In this document: in pieces, positions 1 through 9,500 of the stretch | Numbering within the stretch: position 1 is the first letter of the stretch | How the letters are laid out: every line of letters starts with the position of its first letter | NCBI RefSeq assembly: GCF_008364685.1 | Contig: NZ_VTTL01000014.1 | Coordinates: 1-64,000 of the forward strand | Reading direction: 5' to 3' | Length of the DNA stretch: 64,000 bases | Origin: Xanthobacter oligotrophicus | Lineage (GTDB): Bacteria > Pseudomonadota > Alphaproteobacteria > Rhizobiales > Xanthobacteraceae | Translations under genes and position numbers: made by a program | The notes under the pieces: model-generated | Told to the model about the DNA's origin: nothing | Databases searched by the model: none | Seen by the model: only the letters and a program-made list of their open reading frames with translations

Positions 1-111
1 ATAGCGCTGTCTCTGGTCGCGGCTACGCTGCGCGATCCGCTCCGTCACCTCCCCCACGCGGGCATTGAGGGGGGCGGAGGGGGCAGTGGTGGACGGGGTT
101 TCGGCGGACAT
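1..111 (-). CDS. edd: Phosphogluconate dehydratase, N-terminal fragment (cut by window edge)
   Basis: Only the first 37 codons lie in the window. The reading (MSAETPSTTAPSAPLNARV, then VTERIAQRSRDQRQRY) resembles the conserved N-terminus of 6-phosphogluconate dehydratase, in which a V-T-x-R-I-x-x-R-S-R segment opens the protein. The enzyme dehydrates 6-phosphogluconate to KDPG in the Entner-Doudoroff pathway, and it lies directly downstream of zwf on the same strand, which supports the call. The ATG at 111 is preceded on the minus strand by GGAGGAG with a 7-nt spacer, a strong ribosome binding site. The catalytic part is outside the window, so the identity rests on the short N-terminus plus context. 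Confidence 0.72.
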   Translation of the reverse strand, partial: MSAETPSTTAPSAPLNARVGEVTERIAQRSRDQRQRY

Positions 112-283
112 TGGCGGTCTCCTCCCGGAGGGCATCCGCCAATCGTGTGGCGGCTCTTCCGGCAATTGGTCTCTTATGGTCGGCTCTTATACGCGCATCT
201 TGCGACCATCTGTTGGCGCGAGCCAGCTTTTGGCGCGACCCTGCCGGGCGATGCCGGTAGGGGAACCCGTCAACACAGAGTTG

Positions 284-1759
284 TCAGTCGTCGCCGGACC
301 AGGTGCGGCCGTCGCGCTCGATGAGGGCGATGGCGGCGGCGGGACCCCAGGTTCCGGCGGTATAGGGCTTGGGCGGCTCGCGGGAGGCGCGCCACGCGTC
401 GAGGATCGGGTCCACCCAGCGCCAGGCCGCCTCCACCTCGTCGCGGCGCATGAACAGGGTCTGGTTGCCGCGCACCACGTCCATGAGCAGGCGCTCGTAA
501 GCGTCGGGATTGCGCACGCCGAACACGCTGGCGAAGCTCATGTCGAGCGGCACATGCTCAAGCCGCATGCCGCCGGGACCGGGATCCTTGATCATCAGCC
601 ACAGCTTCACGCCCTCCTCCGGCTGGAGCCGCAGCACCAGCACGTTAGCCCGCAGCGTACCGGCGGAGGCGTCGAACACCGAATGGGGCACCGGGCGGAA
701 GGTGATGACGATCTCCGACACCCGCGAGGCCAGCCTCTTGCCGGTGCGCAGGTAGAACGGCACGCCGGACCAGCGCCAGTTGCCGATTTCCGCCTTCAAG
801 GCCACGAAGGTCTCGGTCTCGGACGTGGAAGAGCCCAGTTCCTCCAGATAGCCCGGCACCGCCCCGCCCGCCGAGGCGCCGGCGCGATACTGGCCGCGCA
901 CGGTGGACTGGGCGGCATTGGCCTCGGTGATGGGCAGGAGGGCTTTCAGCACCTTCAGCTTCTCGTCGCGCACCGCATCCGCGTCCAGCGACACCGGAGG
1001 TTCCATGGCAACGAGGCAGAGCAGCTGGAGAATGTGGTTCTGCACCATGTCGCGCAGTGCGCCGGCGGTATCGTAGTAACCGGCGCGGCCGGCGGTGCCG
1101 ATGTCTTCCGCGACCGTGATTTGCACATGGTCGACGTGGGCATTGTTCCACACCGGCTCGAACAGGGTGTTGGCGAACCTGAGCGCCATCAGGTTCTGCA
1201 CCGTCTCCTTGCCGAGATAATGATCGATGCGGTAGACGTTGCGCTCCTCGAATACCTCGCCGATGGCCTTGTTGAGGGCGACGGCGCTCTCCAGGCTCTT
1301 GCCTAGCGGCTTCTCCACCACCACCCGCGCGCCATCGACGGCGATGCCGTGGGCGCCGAGGCGGGTGCAGATGGGGCCGAACAGGGCCGGCCCGGTGGCG
1401 AGATAGAACACCCGGATCATGTCCGTATGGGCGGCGATGAGGGCCGCAAGCTCCGGCCATCCGCCCTCGCCTTCGGCCTCCACCGGCACATAGGTGAGGC
1501 GGGCAAGGAAGCGGGCCACGTCCGCATCCTCCAGATCGCCGGCCGGCACATATTCGGTGATGGCGGCGCGGGCGAAGGCGACGAACGCCTCCGGCGTCAT
1601 CTGCTGGCGCGAGGCACCGACGATGGCGGCGCGCTCGGGCAATTGGCCGGCCCGGTCGCGCTGGTAGAGCGCGGGCAGAAGCTTGCGGCGGGCAAGGTCC
1701 CCGGTGGCGCCGAACACCGTGAGGACGAAGGGTTGCACCGGAATGACGCGACTCGACAT
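284..1759 (-). CDS. zwf: Glucose-6-phosphate 1-dehydrogenase
   Basis: A 491-residue protein of normal family length. It oxidises glucose-6-phosphate to 6-phosphogluconolactone with NAD(P)+, entering the Entner-Doudoroff and pentose phosphate routes in the cytosol. The N-terminus has the dinucleotide-binding segment FGATGDLARRKLLPALY, and the active-site segment RIDHYLGKETVQN contains the catalytic His and substrate-binding residues. The start is ATG at 1759, and a GTG directly before it (1762) is also possible. AAGG lies 7 nt from the GTG and 10 nt from the ATG. The edd-like gene follows after 172 bp on the same strand. The 6-phosphogluconolactonase gene (pgl), often found between or beside these two, is not there. 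A promoter is visible at 1848-1876. Confidence 0.96.
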   Translation of the reverse strand: MSSRVIPVQPFVLTVFGATGDLARRKLLPALYQRDRAGQLPERAAIVGASRQQMTPEAFVAFARAAITEYVPAGDLEDADVARFLARLTYVPVEAEGEGGWPELAALIAAHTDMIRVFYLATGPALFGPICTRLGAHGIAVDGARVVVEKPLGKSLESAVALNKAIGEVFEERNVYRIDHYLGKETVQNLMALRFANTLFEPVWNNAHVDHVQITVAEDIGTAGRAGYYDTAGALRDMVQNHILQLLCLVAMEPPVSLDADAVRDEKLKVLKALLPITEANAAQSTVRGQYRAGASAGGAVPGYLEELGSSTSETETFVALKAEIGNWRWSGVPFYLRTGKRLASRVSEIVITFRPVPHSVFDASAGTLRANVLVLRLQPEEGVKLWLMIKDPGPGGMRLEHVPLDMSFASVFGVRNPDAYERLLMDVVRGNQTLFMRRDEVEAAWRWVDPILDAWRASREPPKPYTAGTWGPAAAIALIERDGRTWSGDD

Positions 1760-1847
1760 CACAAATTCGCCTTGCAGTGAGGCCCGCCAGGCCGGAACTG
1801 CGGGTCCGACGCCTGGGTGGCGGCACGAGCCGGGGAGGCTCGGCGAG

Positions 1848-1876
1848 ATTTATGCGGCTGACCCCGCCTGCGTCAA
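1848..1876 (-). promoter_or_regulatory. sigma70-type promoter of zwf
   Basis: On the minus strand a -35 box TTGACG (1871-1876) and a -10 box ATAAAT (1848-1853) are separated by exactly 17 bp. They lie in a locally AT-rich patch, about 85 bp upstream of the zwf start. Spacing and orientation fit zwf transcription. No experimental start site is known. Confidence 0.55.
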
Positions 1877-1979
1877 TTAATAACTTCATATGATTTATAT
1901 ATTGGCGTCGAATCGCATGGGAATCGGCCGCGCCGGAACGTGGGCACAGCCGGCCTCTGGGCTGCGGCAACCGCCGCGA

Positions 1980-2720
1980 TCAGATGATACCGCCGTTGGC
2001 CCGCAGGGTCTGGCCGTTGATCCAGGCGCCGTCCGGCCCCACCAGGAAGCCGACGGCGGCAGCGATATCCTCGGGCTGGCCGAGACGTTCCAGCGGCGCG
2101 AGCCTGGCGAGGCGGTCCACCACCTCCTGCGGCTTGCCGTCGAGAAACAGCCGCGTCGCCGTGGGCCCCGGCGCGATGGCGTTGACCGTAATGCTGCGGC
2201 CGCGCAGCTCCTTGGCGAGGATGCTGGTCATGGCCTCCACGGCAGCCTTAGTGGCGGCGTAAACGCCGTACGTGGGCTGCAGCAGGCCGACCACGCTGGA
2301 CGAGAAGTTCACGATCCGCCCGCCATCGCGCAGCCGCCGCGCCGCTTCGCGCAGGGTGTTGAAGGTGCCCTTCAGGTTGACCGCAATATGGCGGTCGAAC
2401 AGCGCATCGTCGCTGTCGGCGATGGGCGCGAGGGCCATGATGCCGGCCGTGTTGATCAGCACGTCGACGCCGCCAAAGGCGGTTTCCGCGCTGTCGAACA
2501 TGCGGCGCACGGAATCTGCATTGGAAACATCGGCCTGGGCGGTGAGGGCATGGCCGCCCGCCGCCACGATTTTCGCCACCAGGGCGTCGGCCGGCGCGGT
2601 CTTGCCCGCATAGTTCACCACCACGGTGAAGCCGTCGCGCGCGAGGCGCTCGGCCACCGCCGCACCGATGCCGCCCGCGGCTCCGGTCACGATCGCAACC
2701 TTGCTGGTGTGAGAGGTCAT
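1980..2720 (-). CDS. SDR-family NAD(P)-dependent oxidoreductase
   Basis: A 246-residue classical short-chain dehydrogenase/reductase. The cofactor motif TGAAGGIG follows the start, then the NTAG motif, the catalytic Ser in FSSSVV, and the YxxxK dyad in YGVYAATKAA. The C-terminus (AWINGQTLRANGG) is typical of 3-oxoacyl-ACP-reductase-like SDRs. The start was set at ATG 2720 because AGGAG lies 8 nt before it; the longer open frame to 2804 adds a non-SDR leader. It is divergent from the LysR regulator at 2836 with a 115-bp gap, the usual layout for a LysR-controlled enzyme. The substrate cannot be read from sequence. Confidence 0.9.
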   Translation of the reverse strand: MTSHTSKVAIVTGAAGGIGAAVAERLARDGFTVVVNYAGKTAPADALVAKIVAAGGHALTAQADVSNADSVRRMFDSAETAFGGVDVLINTAGIMALAPIADSDDALFDRHIAVNLKGTFNTLREAARRLRDGGRIVNFSSSVVGLLQPTYGVYAATKAAVEAMTSILAKELRGRSITVNAIAPGPTATRLFLDGKPQEVVDRLARLAPLERLGQPEDIAAAVGFLVGPDGAWINGQTLRANGGII

Positions 2721-2802
2721 GGTCTTCGCTCCTGTGCCGACCGCCGGTGTGGCGGCGCGTTGGTGGAGACAATGCCCATTTCCCTGCACCAGATAATCAC
2801 CC

Positions 2803-2837
2803 ATGATCCGGCATCATTATTCGAGACTGCGAACAAT
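2803..2837. promoter_or_regulatory. Candidate LysR-type operator between SDR gene and lysR
   Basis: Two inverted repeats lie side by side. ATGAT-N5-ATCAT at 2803-2817 is a perfect 5-bp-arm palindrome that fits the T-N11-A LysR box. ATTATTCG-N6-CGAACAAT at 2816-2837 matches in 7 of 8 arm positions and overlaps the lysR start codon. Their position in the divergent region suggests autoregulation and control of the SDR gene; that is inference. Confidence 0.45.
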
Positions 2838-3738
2838 GGATCGTTTCGATGCCATGCGGGTCTTCACCCGGATTGTCGAACGCCGGAGCTTCACCCAGGC
2901 GGCCGAGGATCTCGGCCTGCCGCGCTCCTCGGTCACCGACGCGGTGAAGGGACTGGAGGCGCGGCTGGGGGTGCGGCTGCTGCAGCGGACCACGCGGCAT
3001 GTCAGCCCGACTTTGGATGGCGAGGCCTATTACCAGCGCTGCGTCAGCCTGCTCGCCGACCTCGAGGATGCCGAGGGCGCCTTCGTCGGCGCCAGGCCCT
3101 CGGGCCTCATCCGCATGGATGTCCACGGCACCCAGGCGCGGCATTTCCTGCTGCCCGGCCTGCCGCGCTTCCTCGCCGCCTATCCCGGCATCCGGCTGCA
3201 CATGAGCGAGACCCACCAACCGCTGGACCTGATCCGCGAGGGCTTCGACTGCATCCTGCGCGCCGGCGAACTCGCCGACAGCCCGTTGATCCGGCGGCGC
3301 CTGGCGACCCTTGAGCGGGGTACCTTCGCGAGCCCCGGTTATCTCCGGCGCTTCGGCACGCCGCGCACGCCGGAGGAGCTTGAAGGGCACGAGATGGTCG
3401 GCCTCCTGGCCACCGATACCGCCAAGATCTCGCCCCTGCTGTTCACGGTGGCTGGAAAAGTGCGACAGCTGACGTTGCCCGCCCCGCTCACGGTGACAGG
3501 GCCCGAGACCAACGTGGCCGCCGCCTGCCTCGGCATCGGACTGATCCAGGTGCCGCGCTACCGCGTCGCCGCAGAGCTTGCGGGCGGCGCCCTGGTGGAG
3601 GTCCTCGCGGACTTCCCGCCCGCCGCCCTGCCGGTCCATGTGCTGTATTCGCACACCCGCCAGCTCTCGCCGCGGCTGCGCGTGCTCATCGACTGGATGG
3701 CCGCCCAGTTCAGGGAACGGGCCGGGCCGGCGCTCTGA
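2836..3738 (+). CDS. LysR-family transcriptional regulator
   Basis: A 300-residue LTTR. The N-terminal winged helix-turn-helix occupies about residues 1-60 (MRVFTRIVERRSFTQAAEDL, then LPRSSVTDAVKGLEARLGVRLL and the R-T-T-R segment). The C-terminal two-lobed effector domain occupies about residues 90-295. Start ATG 2836 matches the typical LTTR N-terminus; an upstream ATG at 2803 would add 11 residues. It is divergent from the SDR gene and likely regulates it. The 3' end overlaps the 3' end of the convergent phosphopantetheinyl transferase gene by 29 bp, so the two transcripts run into each other. The effector is unknown. Confidence 0.93.
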   Translation: MDRFDAMRVFTRIVERRSFTQAAEDLGLPRSSVTDAVKGLEARLGVRLLQRTTRHVSPTLDGEAYYQRCVSLLADLEDAEGAFVGARPSGLIRMDVHGTQARHFLLPGLPRFLAAYPGIRLHMSETHQPLDLIREGFDCILRAGELADSPLIRRRLATLERGTFASPGYLRRFGTPRTPEELEGHEMVGLLATDTAKISPLLFTVAGKVRQLTLPAPLTVTGPETNVAAACLGIGLIQVPRYRVAAELAGGALVEVLADFPPAALPVHVLYSHTRQLSPRLRVLIDWMAAQFRERAGPAL

Positions 3739-4507
3739 CACCACCCGCGCAAGGGAGAACACTCTCGATCGGCATCAGCCGCCAGGCCACCGGTCCCGGG
3801 GCACGCGCGGCGACGGCCAGAATATGGTCCGGGCCAAGGTCGCATTGGTGGAGGTGCCAGTAGCCGGCAGCCCCGAACTGCCCGGCCAGATGGGCGACAA
3901 CCGGGGCCCCATCGCCGGCGGGGCCTTCCCCGGCGAGGCGGAAGGACACGTCGTTGCGCGGCAGCGACAGGCCCAGGCCCACCGCCTTGGCGAAGGCCTC
4001 GCGCAGGGTCCAGTAGGCGAACGCCTTGCGCCGGGCGACCCCGCCGGAGGCGGCGAGGTCCGCGACCTCCGCATCGGCCATGACCATGGCCATGGCCTCC
4101 AGCGGAACCTCGCGGGCATGCGCCTCCACATCGACGCCCACCAGCGACGCGCCGGCGATGGCGATGGCAACGGCCTCCCCGGAGTGCGACAGGCTGAACC
4201 CCGGCGCGGCCTGAAAGGGGCCGGCGAGGAAAGGCTTGCCATAGGCATCGCGGGTGAAGGCGAGATCGAGCGGACCAACCCCCATGGCGCGGCCGAGCGC
4301 CAGACGCATCACCGCATGGGCCAGAAGAAACATGTCGCGGTCGCGGGGGAAGGCGAAGGCCTGGCGACGGGCTTCCTCCTCCGGGCTGAGGCAGGCCATC
4401 AGGCGCGGGCGCACATCCTCCTGCGCCAGCACGCGGGTGAAGCCGTGCAGAACCAGCACCTCGCCGGGCGCAGGCCCGTGGCCGGACGCTCCGTCCTCAA
4501 GCCCCAT
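3710..4507 (-). CDS. Sfp-type 4'-phosphopantetheinyl transferase
   Basis: A 265-residue PPTase that transfers the 4'-phosphopantetheine arm of CoA to the conserved Ser of carrier proteins. Visible motifs are FSLSHSGEAVA, the Mg-binding GVDVE (Asp and Glu), and YWTLREAFAKAVGLGL. The last is the W-x-x-K-E-A motif with the Lys replaced by Arg, a conservative change. Start ATG 4507 is preceded by GGGGAGAG; the longer frame to 4594 has a non-family leader. It is the last gene of the minus-strand biosynthetic operon, 32 bp after the alpha/beta hydrolase. It is the likely activator of the seven carrier domains encoded upstream. Confidence 0.93.
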   Translation of the reverse strand: MGLEDGASGHGPAPGEVLVLHGFTRVLAQEDVRPRLMACLSPEEEARRQAFAFPRDRDMFLLAHAVMRLALGRAMGVGPLDLAFTRDAYGKPFLAGPFQAAPGFSLSHSGEAVAIAIAGASLVGVDVEAHAREVPLEAMAMVMADAEVADLAASGGVARRKAFAYWTLREAFAKAVGLGLSLPRNDVSFRLAGEGPAGDGAPVVAHLAGQFGAAGYWHLHQCDLGPDHILAVAARAPGPVAWRLMPIESVLPCAGGVRAPARPVP

Positions 4508-4539
4508 CGCGATCTCTCCCCACGCGCGCCGGCCGTGCC

Positions 4540-5463
4540 TTACGACACCGAGCGGATGAAGGCGATGATCGCCTGCTGGGCGGGCGCGTCCCACAGCAGC
4601 GGCGCATGGCCCTGCTCCGCCACCTCATGGATCACGAGGCCCGGATGGCGGGCCGCCATGTCCGCCACCGTCTTGGCCGAGAGCACGTCCGACAGCGCGC
4701 CGCGCACCACCATGGCCGGGACTTGCGCGAGGGCATCGAAGCCGGGCCACAGGTCCGGCAGGGGCTTGCCGGGGTCGATGGCCTTGAACGCCTCGCCCAA
4801 GGCCGGATCATAGGAGAGGCACGGCTTGCCGCCGGCATCGCCATGAATCTGGCGGGCGAAGCGTTCCCACTCCGCATCGCTCAGGGCCGGGAACATGAAG
4901 CCCTGTGTCGCCTTCAGGTCAGCGACGGCCTCCGGCCAGCTCGCCCGCAGCGGCGCGCCCACATAGCTGCCGATGCGCAGGATGCCGGCCACTTCCACCA
5001 CCGGACCGATGTCGTTGAAGATGGCGCCGGCGAACAGGTCGGGTCGCAGGATGGCCAGCACGAACATGACGAGGCCGCCGCGCGAGGTGCCGGCCAGCAC
5101 CGCCCGGGAGATGCCCAGCACGGCGAGGCCGGCGAGGATGTCCTGCGCCTCCTGGATGGGCGTGTAGGTGGTGTAGGGCGCATGGCCCGAGCCGCCGCGC
5201 CCGCGATAATCGAACGCCACCACGCGGGTGGGATGGGAAACATCGGCCACCAGCGCCTGCGCCAGGGCCTCATAGTCCCGCGAATTGCGGGTGAGGCCGG
5301 ACAGAAGCACCACCGGCAAGGGCGCGGCAGGATCGCCCCATTCGCGCCCGAACAGGGCGACGCCGTCCGCGCTCGGATAGGCGAAGAAGCGGGCCGGGGC
5401 CGCGCTTGTCTGTTCCTCGAAGGCCTGTTCCCCGCCGCCCTGTTTCCCGTCTGGCTGGTCCAT
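4540..5463 (-). CDS. Alpha/beta-fold hydrolase
   Basis: A 307-residue single-domain hydrolase. The nucleophile elbow GTSRGG supplies the Ser, the acid is probably in GALSDVLS, and the His is in AEQGHAPLLW near the C-terminus. FDYRGRGGSG precedes the elbow, as in esterases and haloperoxidase-like members. Start ATG 5463 has a strong GGAAGGGGGAAG upstream. It lies 104 bp after the patatin-like gene and 32 bp before the PPTase gene, so it is probably the penultimate gene of the operon. Roles could be product hydrolysis, editing or self-protection; the sequence does not decide between them. There is no signal peptide, so it is cytosolic. Confidence 0.88.
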   Translation of the reverse strand: MDQPDGKQGGGEQAFEEQTSAAPARFFAYPSADGVALFGREWGDPAAPLPVVLLSGLTRNSRDYEALAQALVADVSHPTRVVAFDYRGRGGSGHAPYTTYTPIQEAQDILAGLAVLGISRAVLAGTSRGGLVMFVLAILRPDLFAGAIFNDIGPVVEVAGILRIGSYVGAPLRASWPEAVADLKATQGFMFPALSDAEWERFARQIHGDAGGKPCLSYDPALGEAFKAIDPGKPLPDLWPGFDALAQVPAMVVRGALSDVLSAKTVADMAARHPGLVIHEVAEQGHAPLLWDAPAQQAIIAFIRSVS

Positions 5464-5567
5464 GCTTCCCCCTTCCGGCCGTCCATTGCCGGCATCCCTT
5501 GACGCCGGCTCCCCTCAGCGGCTGCCGCCGGGCTGCGAACCGCTCCGGCACCGCCGTGAAGCTCCCG

Positions 5568-6554
5568 TCACGAGACGGGAGCGGCGGGCGCCTTCACGGC
5601 GGCGGCGGGATCGTTCCAGCCGTGGGCGTTGAGCCAGTCCACCGTGGTGTCCAGCACCACATTGGTCTCCGGCGCATCCCACGCCGGCCCGGTGAACACC
5701 GGCGGATCGACGCGCTGGAAGCGCGAGCCCAGAAGCTGGGCACACTGGGCGCTGGTGGCGGCGGCGCCCGCCTGCAGGAACAGGTCCACCAGCACCAGCG
5801 GGTTGAACGGATCCAGCAGCCACTGGCGATAGCCCCAGTCGGCGCTGCCCTCGGAGAGGCCGGGCGTCAGATAACGGGACTGACCGGCGAGGTTGCGCGG
5901 CGTTCCGATGGACAGCAGGGCGATGTCCTCCAGCGCCTTCTGCTGGCCCAGCGCGCCGGTGATCGCCGTCAGCGCCGGATTGTTGGAGGCGACCGCCCCG
6001 TCCACATAGGCCGGACCAGTCTGCGCCCCGCTCTGGTAGATGGGATATTGCAGCGGCATGGCCATGGTGCGCAGCACCACGTCCGCGATCAACTCCACCC
6101 GGCCGAGATCGCCGGGAAAATTGGAGAAGGTGCGCGGCAGCCAGCTGCGCTGCCCGTCGGAAAGGGCATTGTCGAGCTGCACCGTGTTGACCAGCACCGG
6201 CCGCTTCACGTCGGCGAGGATGGCGCCGGCGCCGAACACCTCGTCGCAGAACGCCTTGATGCGCCCGGTGGTCATGGCGGCATTGTTGCCCAGCACGGTG
6301 CCGGCGATGGACCACGGCGTCTGGCTTTCGCGCACCTCGTCATCGAAGCGCAGCACCGCCTCGAAGGCCAGCACCGGATCGTCGAACCACGCCATCAGCA
6401 GGGCGTTGACGGCGCCGTTCGAGGTGCCGGCGAACAGGTCGATCTGGCGCAGGACGCTGAAGCCGAGCACCTCGGCCCGGCGCTCCAGCGTCGAGAGGAA
6501 CACGCCGGCCTTGCCGCCGTTGCCGCCGTCCAAAGACAGGATGCGATACGTCAT
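5568..6554 (-). CDS. Patatin-like phospholipase coupled to the terminal synthetase
   Basis: A 328-residue patatin-domain protein. The DGG oxyanion segment is in ILSLDGGNGGKAG near residue 6, the catalytic Ser is in FAGTSNG, and the Asp of the dyad is in DGAVASNN. Family members hydrolyse acyl esters of lipids with a Ser-Asp dyad. The start codon overlaps the stop of the A-KR-PCP-TE gene (ATGA, 6551-6554), so it is translated as part of the megasynthase operon. This is unusual company for a patatin. It might act on an acylated product or precursor, or remodel membrane for a lipophilic product; both are inference. A second patatin gene lies at 50033-51037. Confidence 0.92.
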   Translation of the reverse strand: MTYRILSLDGGNGGKAGVFLSTLERRAEVLGFSVLRQIDLFAGTSNGAVNALLMAWFDDPVLAFEAVLRFDDEVRESQTPWSIAGTVLGNNAAMTTGRIKAFCDEVFGAGAILADVKRPVLVNTVQLDNALSDGQRSWLPRTFSNFPGDLGRVELIADVVLRTMAMPLQYPIYQSGAQTGPAYVDGAVASNNPALTAITGALGQQKALEDIALLSIGTPRNLAGQSRYLTPGLSEGSADWGYRQWLLDPFNPLVLVDLFLQAGAAATSAQCAQLLGSRFQRVDPPVFTGPAWDAPETNVVLDTTVDWLNAHGWNDPAAAVKAPAAPVS

Positions 6555-9500
6555 ACCCCTTCTCCCTTTCGTGCTCCGGCCTCACCATCGAGAAACGGCT
6601 TCAAGCGGGCGGCAAGTGCCGCTGCCCCCTCGGGATCGAGAATGATCGACATGTGGTTGCCCGGAAGATCCACGCGCACCACACCGCCGGCAACATGGGT
6701 CCGCAACTCCGCCTCCAGCGGATCGTCCGCCCCTTGCGAGGAACCCGCGCGGAACAGCACCGCGCCTGCGGCGATGCGGGAGGGACAATAGCGGTATCCC
6801 ATCGTCGTGTTGAGATTGAAGATGCGCAGGGAGCGCCCGACCCCCGTCCAGAAGGCACGGTCGAGCCTGAGGTCGCGGAAGCTGGCCGGCAGGCTCAGCC
6901 CGATGAGGCGCGCGAGGGCCGCAAGGTCGCCATAGGAGCGCGGCAGGCGCACCTGCGTCACGAACGTGCCCATGCGCCACAGCGCCTTCACATGGCGCAG
7001 GGGATCGCGCGAGCGCACGAAATTCTCGGTTTCCATCACCGCGCAGTCGAGGAAGGCCAGCGTCGCCACGCATTCGCCGCCCTCTTCCAGCAGCCGCGCC
7101 ATCTCGAACACCACCGGCCCGCCGGAGGACCATGCGGCAACGTGGTAGGGCCCCGCGGGCTGGCGCAGCCGCATGGCCTCCACATAAAGCCGCGCCATCT
7201 CCTCCACGGTGGACAAGGGCGGCGTATCGTCGATCAGCCCCGGCGCCTGGAAGCCGTAGAGCGGCTGGTCGCGGCCAAGGTGATCGGCGAGGAACAGGTA
7301 GCACCACGGGCTGCCGCCTGCGGGATGGACGCAGAACAGGGGCGGCCGCCCGCCTTCCGGCTGCACCGGCACCAGGCAATCCGGCAGCGGCCGGCGATCC
7401 GCCTCAGCGGACGCGTTGGCGGCGATCCAGCGGGCCATGCCGCGCAGGGTGGGGGCCTCGAACAGGATGCGCAGGGGCAGGTCCATCCCGAACGCCTCGC
7501 GGACCCGGTGGACAAGGCCGGCCGCCACCAGCGAATGGCCACCGGAGGTGAAGAAATTGTCGTCCGGGGCAATGGCAGGGCGCTTCAGCAGCGCACTCCA
7601 GATGGTGGCCAGCTGCGCCTCCACCCCGTCCTGTCCACCCTCGACGGCCAGCGCGGTTCCGTCATGGCGCGACAGGGCTTCGGTGTCGAGGGTGCCGTCC
7701 GCCGACCGGGGCAAGGCATCGAGCACGCGCAGCGGGCACGGGATCGGCGTGCCGAAGCGGTCGGCCACATCGTCGTTCGCGGGCGCCGTCGGGACGGCGC
7801 CGGGGCGCGGCACCACGAAGCCCGCCAACCCGTGCAGCGGCCGAACCGGCTGGCGCACTCGTGGGCGGACAAAAGGCGAGGCACCGTCGAGGCCGATGGA
7901 CAGCGGTGAAGTCCCCAGCGCCAGCGCCGCCTCAAAGCTGGCGAGAGCGTCCTCCACCGGCAGGGTGCGGAAGCCGCGCGCGGCGGCAAATTCCGCCGCG
8001 CCGCTGTCGCCGCCCGCCGGCGCGCTCATGCCGAGGTCTTGCCAGCGGCTCCAGTGGAGGCAGAGCACGCGTGTTCCTTCCCCCGCCATCCCCGCGAGCG
8101 CGGCATTGGCGGCGGCATAGGCCCCCGCCTCGGCACCGCCGAAGATGGCATTCACCGACGACCACAGCACGACGAACCCGCCGGGCCGGCGCCCCATGGC
8201 CTCAACCACCACCCGCGCGCCCACCGCCTTCGGCGCGAAGGCCGCCGCCAGCCCCTCGGCCGTCTCCTGCGCCAGCGCTCCGGCCGGGGCGATGCCGGCG
8301 AGGTGGAAGGCGCCATCGAGGGGGCCACCGAAGCGCGCCTCCGCCTCGACGACGGCGGCTTCCAGCGCGTCGGCGTCGGTGACATCCACGGCGCGGGTGA
8401 GCAGGTCCGGGCTATCCCGTTCGCCACCCGCAGCGGAGCGCCCGACGACGAGGAGCTTGGCCCGGCAGCGCGCCGCCAGATGTTTCACCAGCGCTCGCCC
8501 GATGCCGCCGGTACCGCCGGTGACGAGATAGCGCCCGCCGGTCTTCAGCCGGAGTGCGGGATCGCGGGGCGAGCGGCTTGGGTCCACCGCCTCCAGCCGG
8601 GGCACGAAGCGGCCGGCGGGCCGCAGCGCAACCTCGGCCTCGCCATCGGGCGCGCGGATCTCGGGGGCCAGCCGGGCCATCAGGTCGGGGGCGGCATCCA
8701 GTCCGCCGACATCGATCTGCCGGCAAGAGAGGCCGGGCATCTCCTGCGCGGCGGTGCGCAGCAGGCCGCGCAGGGCGGCGCGGGCGGGGTCGATCCCCTC
8801 CCCGCTCCCGGCCCCGCCGCGCGTCACCAGCGTGAGCGTCACCGGCCGCCCCTCCCGCCCCATCTGCTGGAGCAAAGCGAAGGTGGCCGCCAGTTCGGAG
8901 CCGGCCCGCGTCCGGAACGCATCCAGCGTCTCGCCGGCGGGAGCAGGAACAAGCGGGCGCAGGTCCACTACCATGTCCGCCCGCGCGCCGTGCTCGGCAC
9001 CGGCCTCGCCAAGAGCCGCCGGAACAGCTCCGCACGCCTCGGCACCCGCCGACACCACCGGCACCCCCTCCCGTTCCAGCGCCTGCACCAGCGCGGCGGC
9101 GAGCGCATCCGGCCCGCCCAGAAGCACCACGCCGCGTGGCGGCGCCGGCTCCGCATCCAGTTCGCGCCGCACCCAGGCTTCCGCATGGAACCACGCCGGC
9201 ACGGTGCGCGCGCCCGCGCCCTGCGCCAGTTGCGCCATGAGACCCGCGCGCAGCTGCATGCGCTGGATCTTGCCGCTGGTGGTCTTGGGAAAATCCGGCT
9301 GGGGGATTGCCGTCACATGCGCCGGGGCGATACCGAGCCGGCCCGTCACCGCCGCGCGGATGGCATCGGCCACCGCCGGTGCGTCCGCCTCCGGCCGGGG
9401 GGAGAAGAACAGGGCCAGCGCCTCGCTGCCGGTGGCGGCATCCGGCACGGCGCAGGCCGCCGCGAAAGTGGGCTGGACGCCGTCCACCGCATTCACCAGA

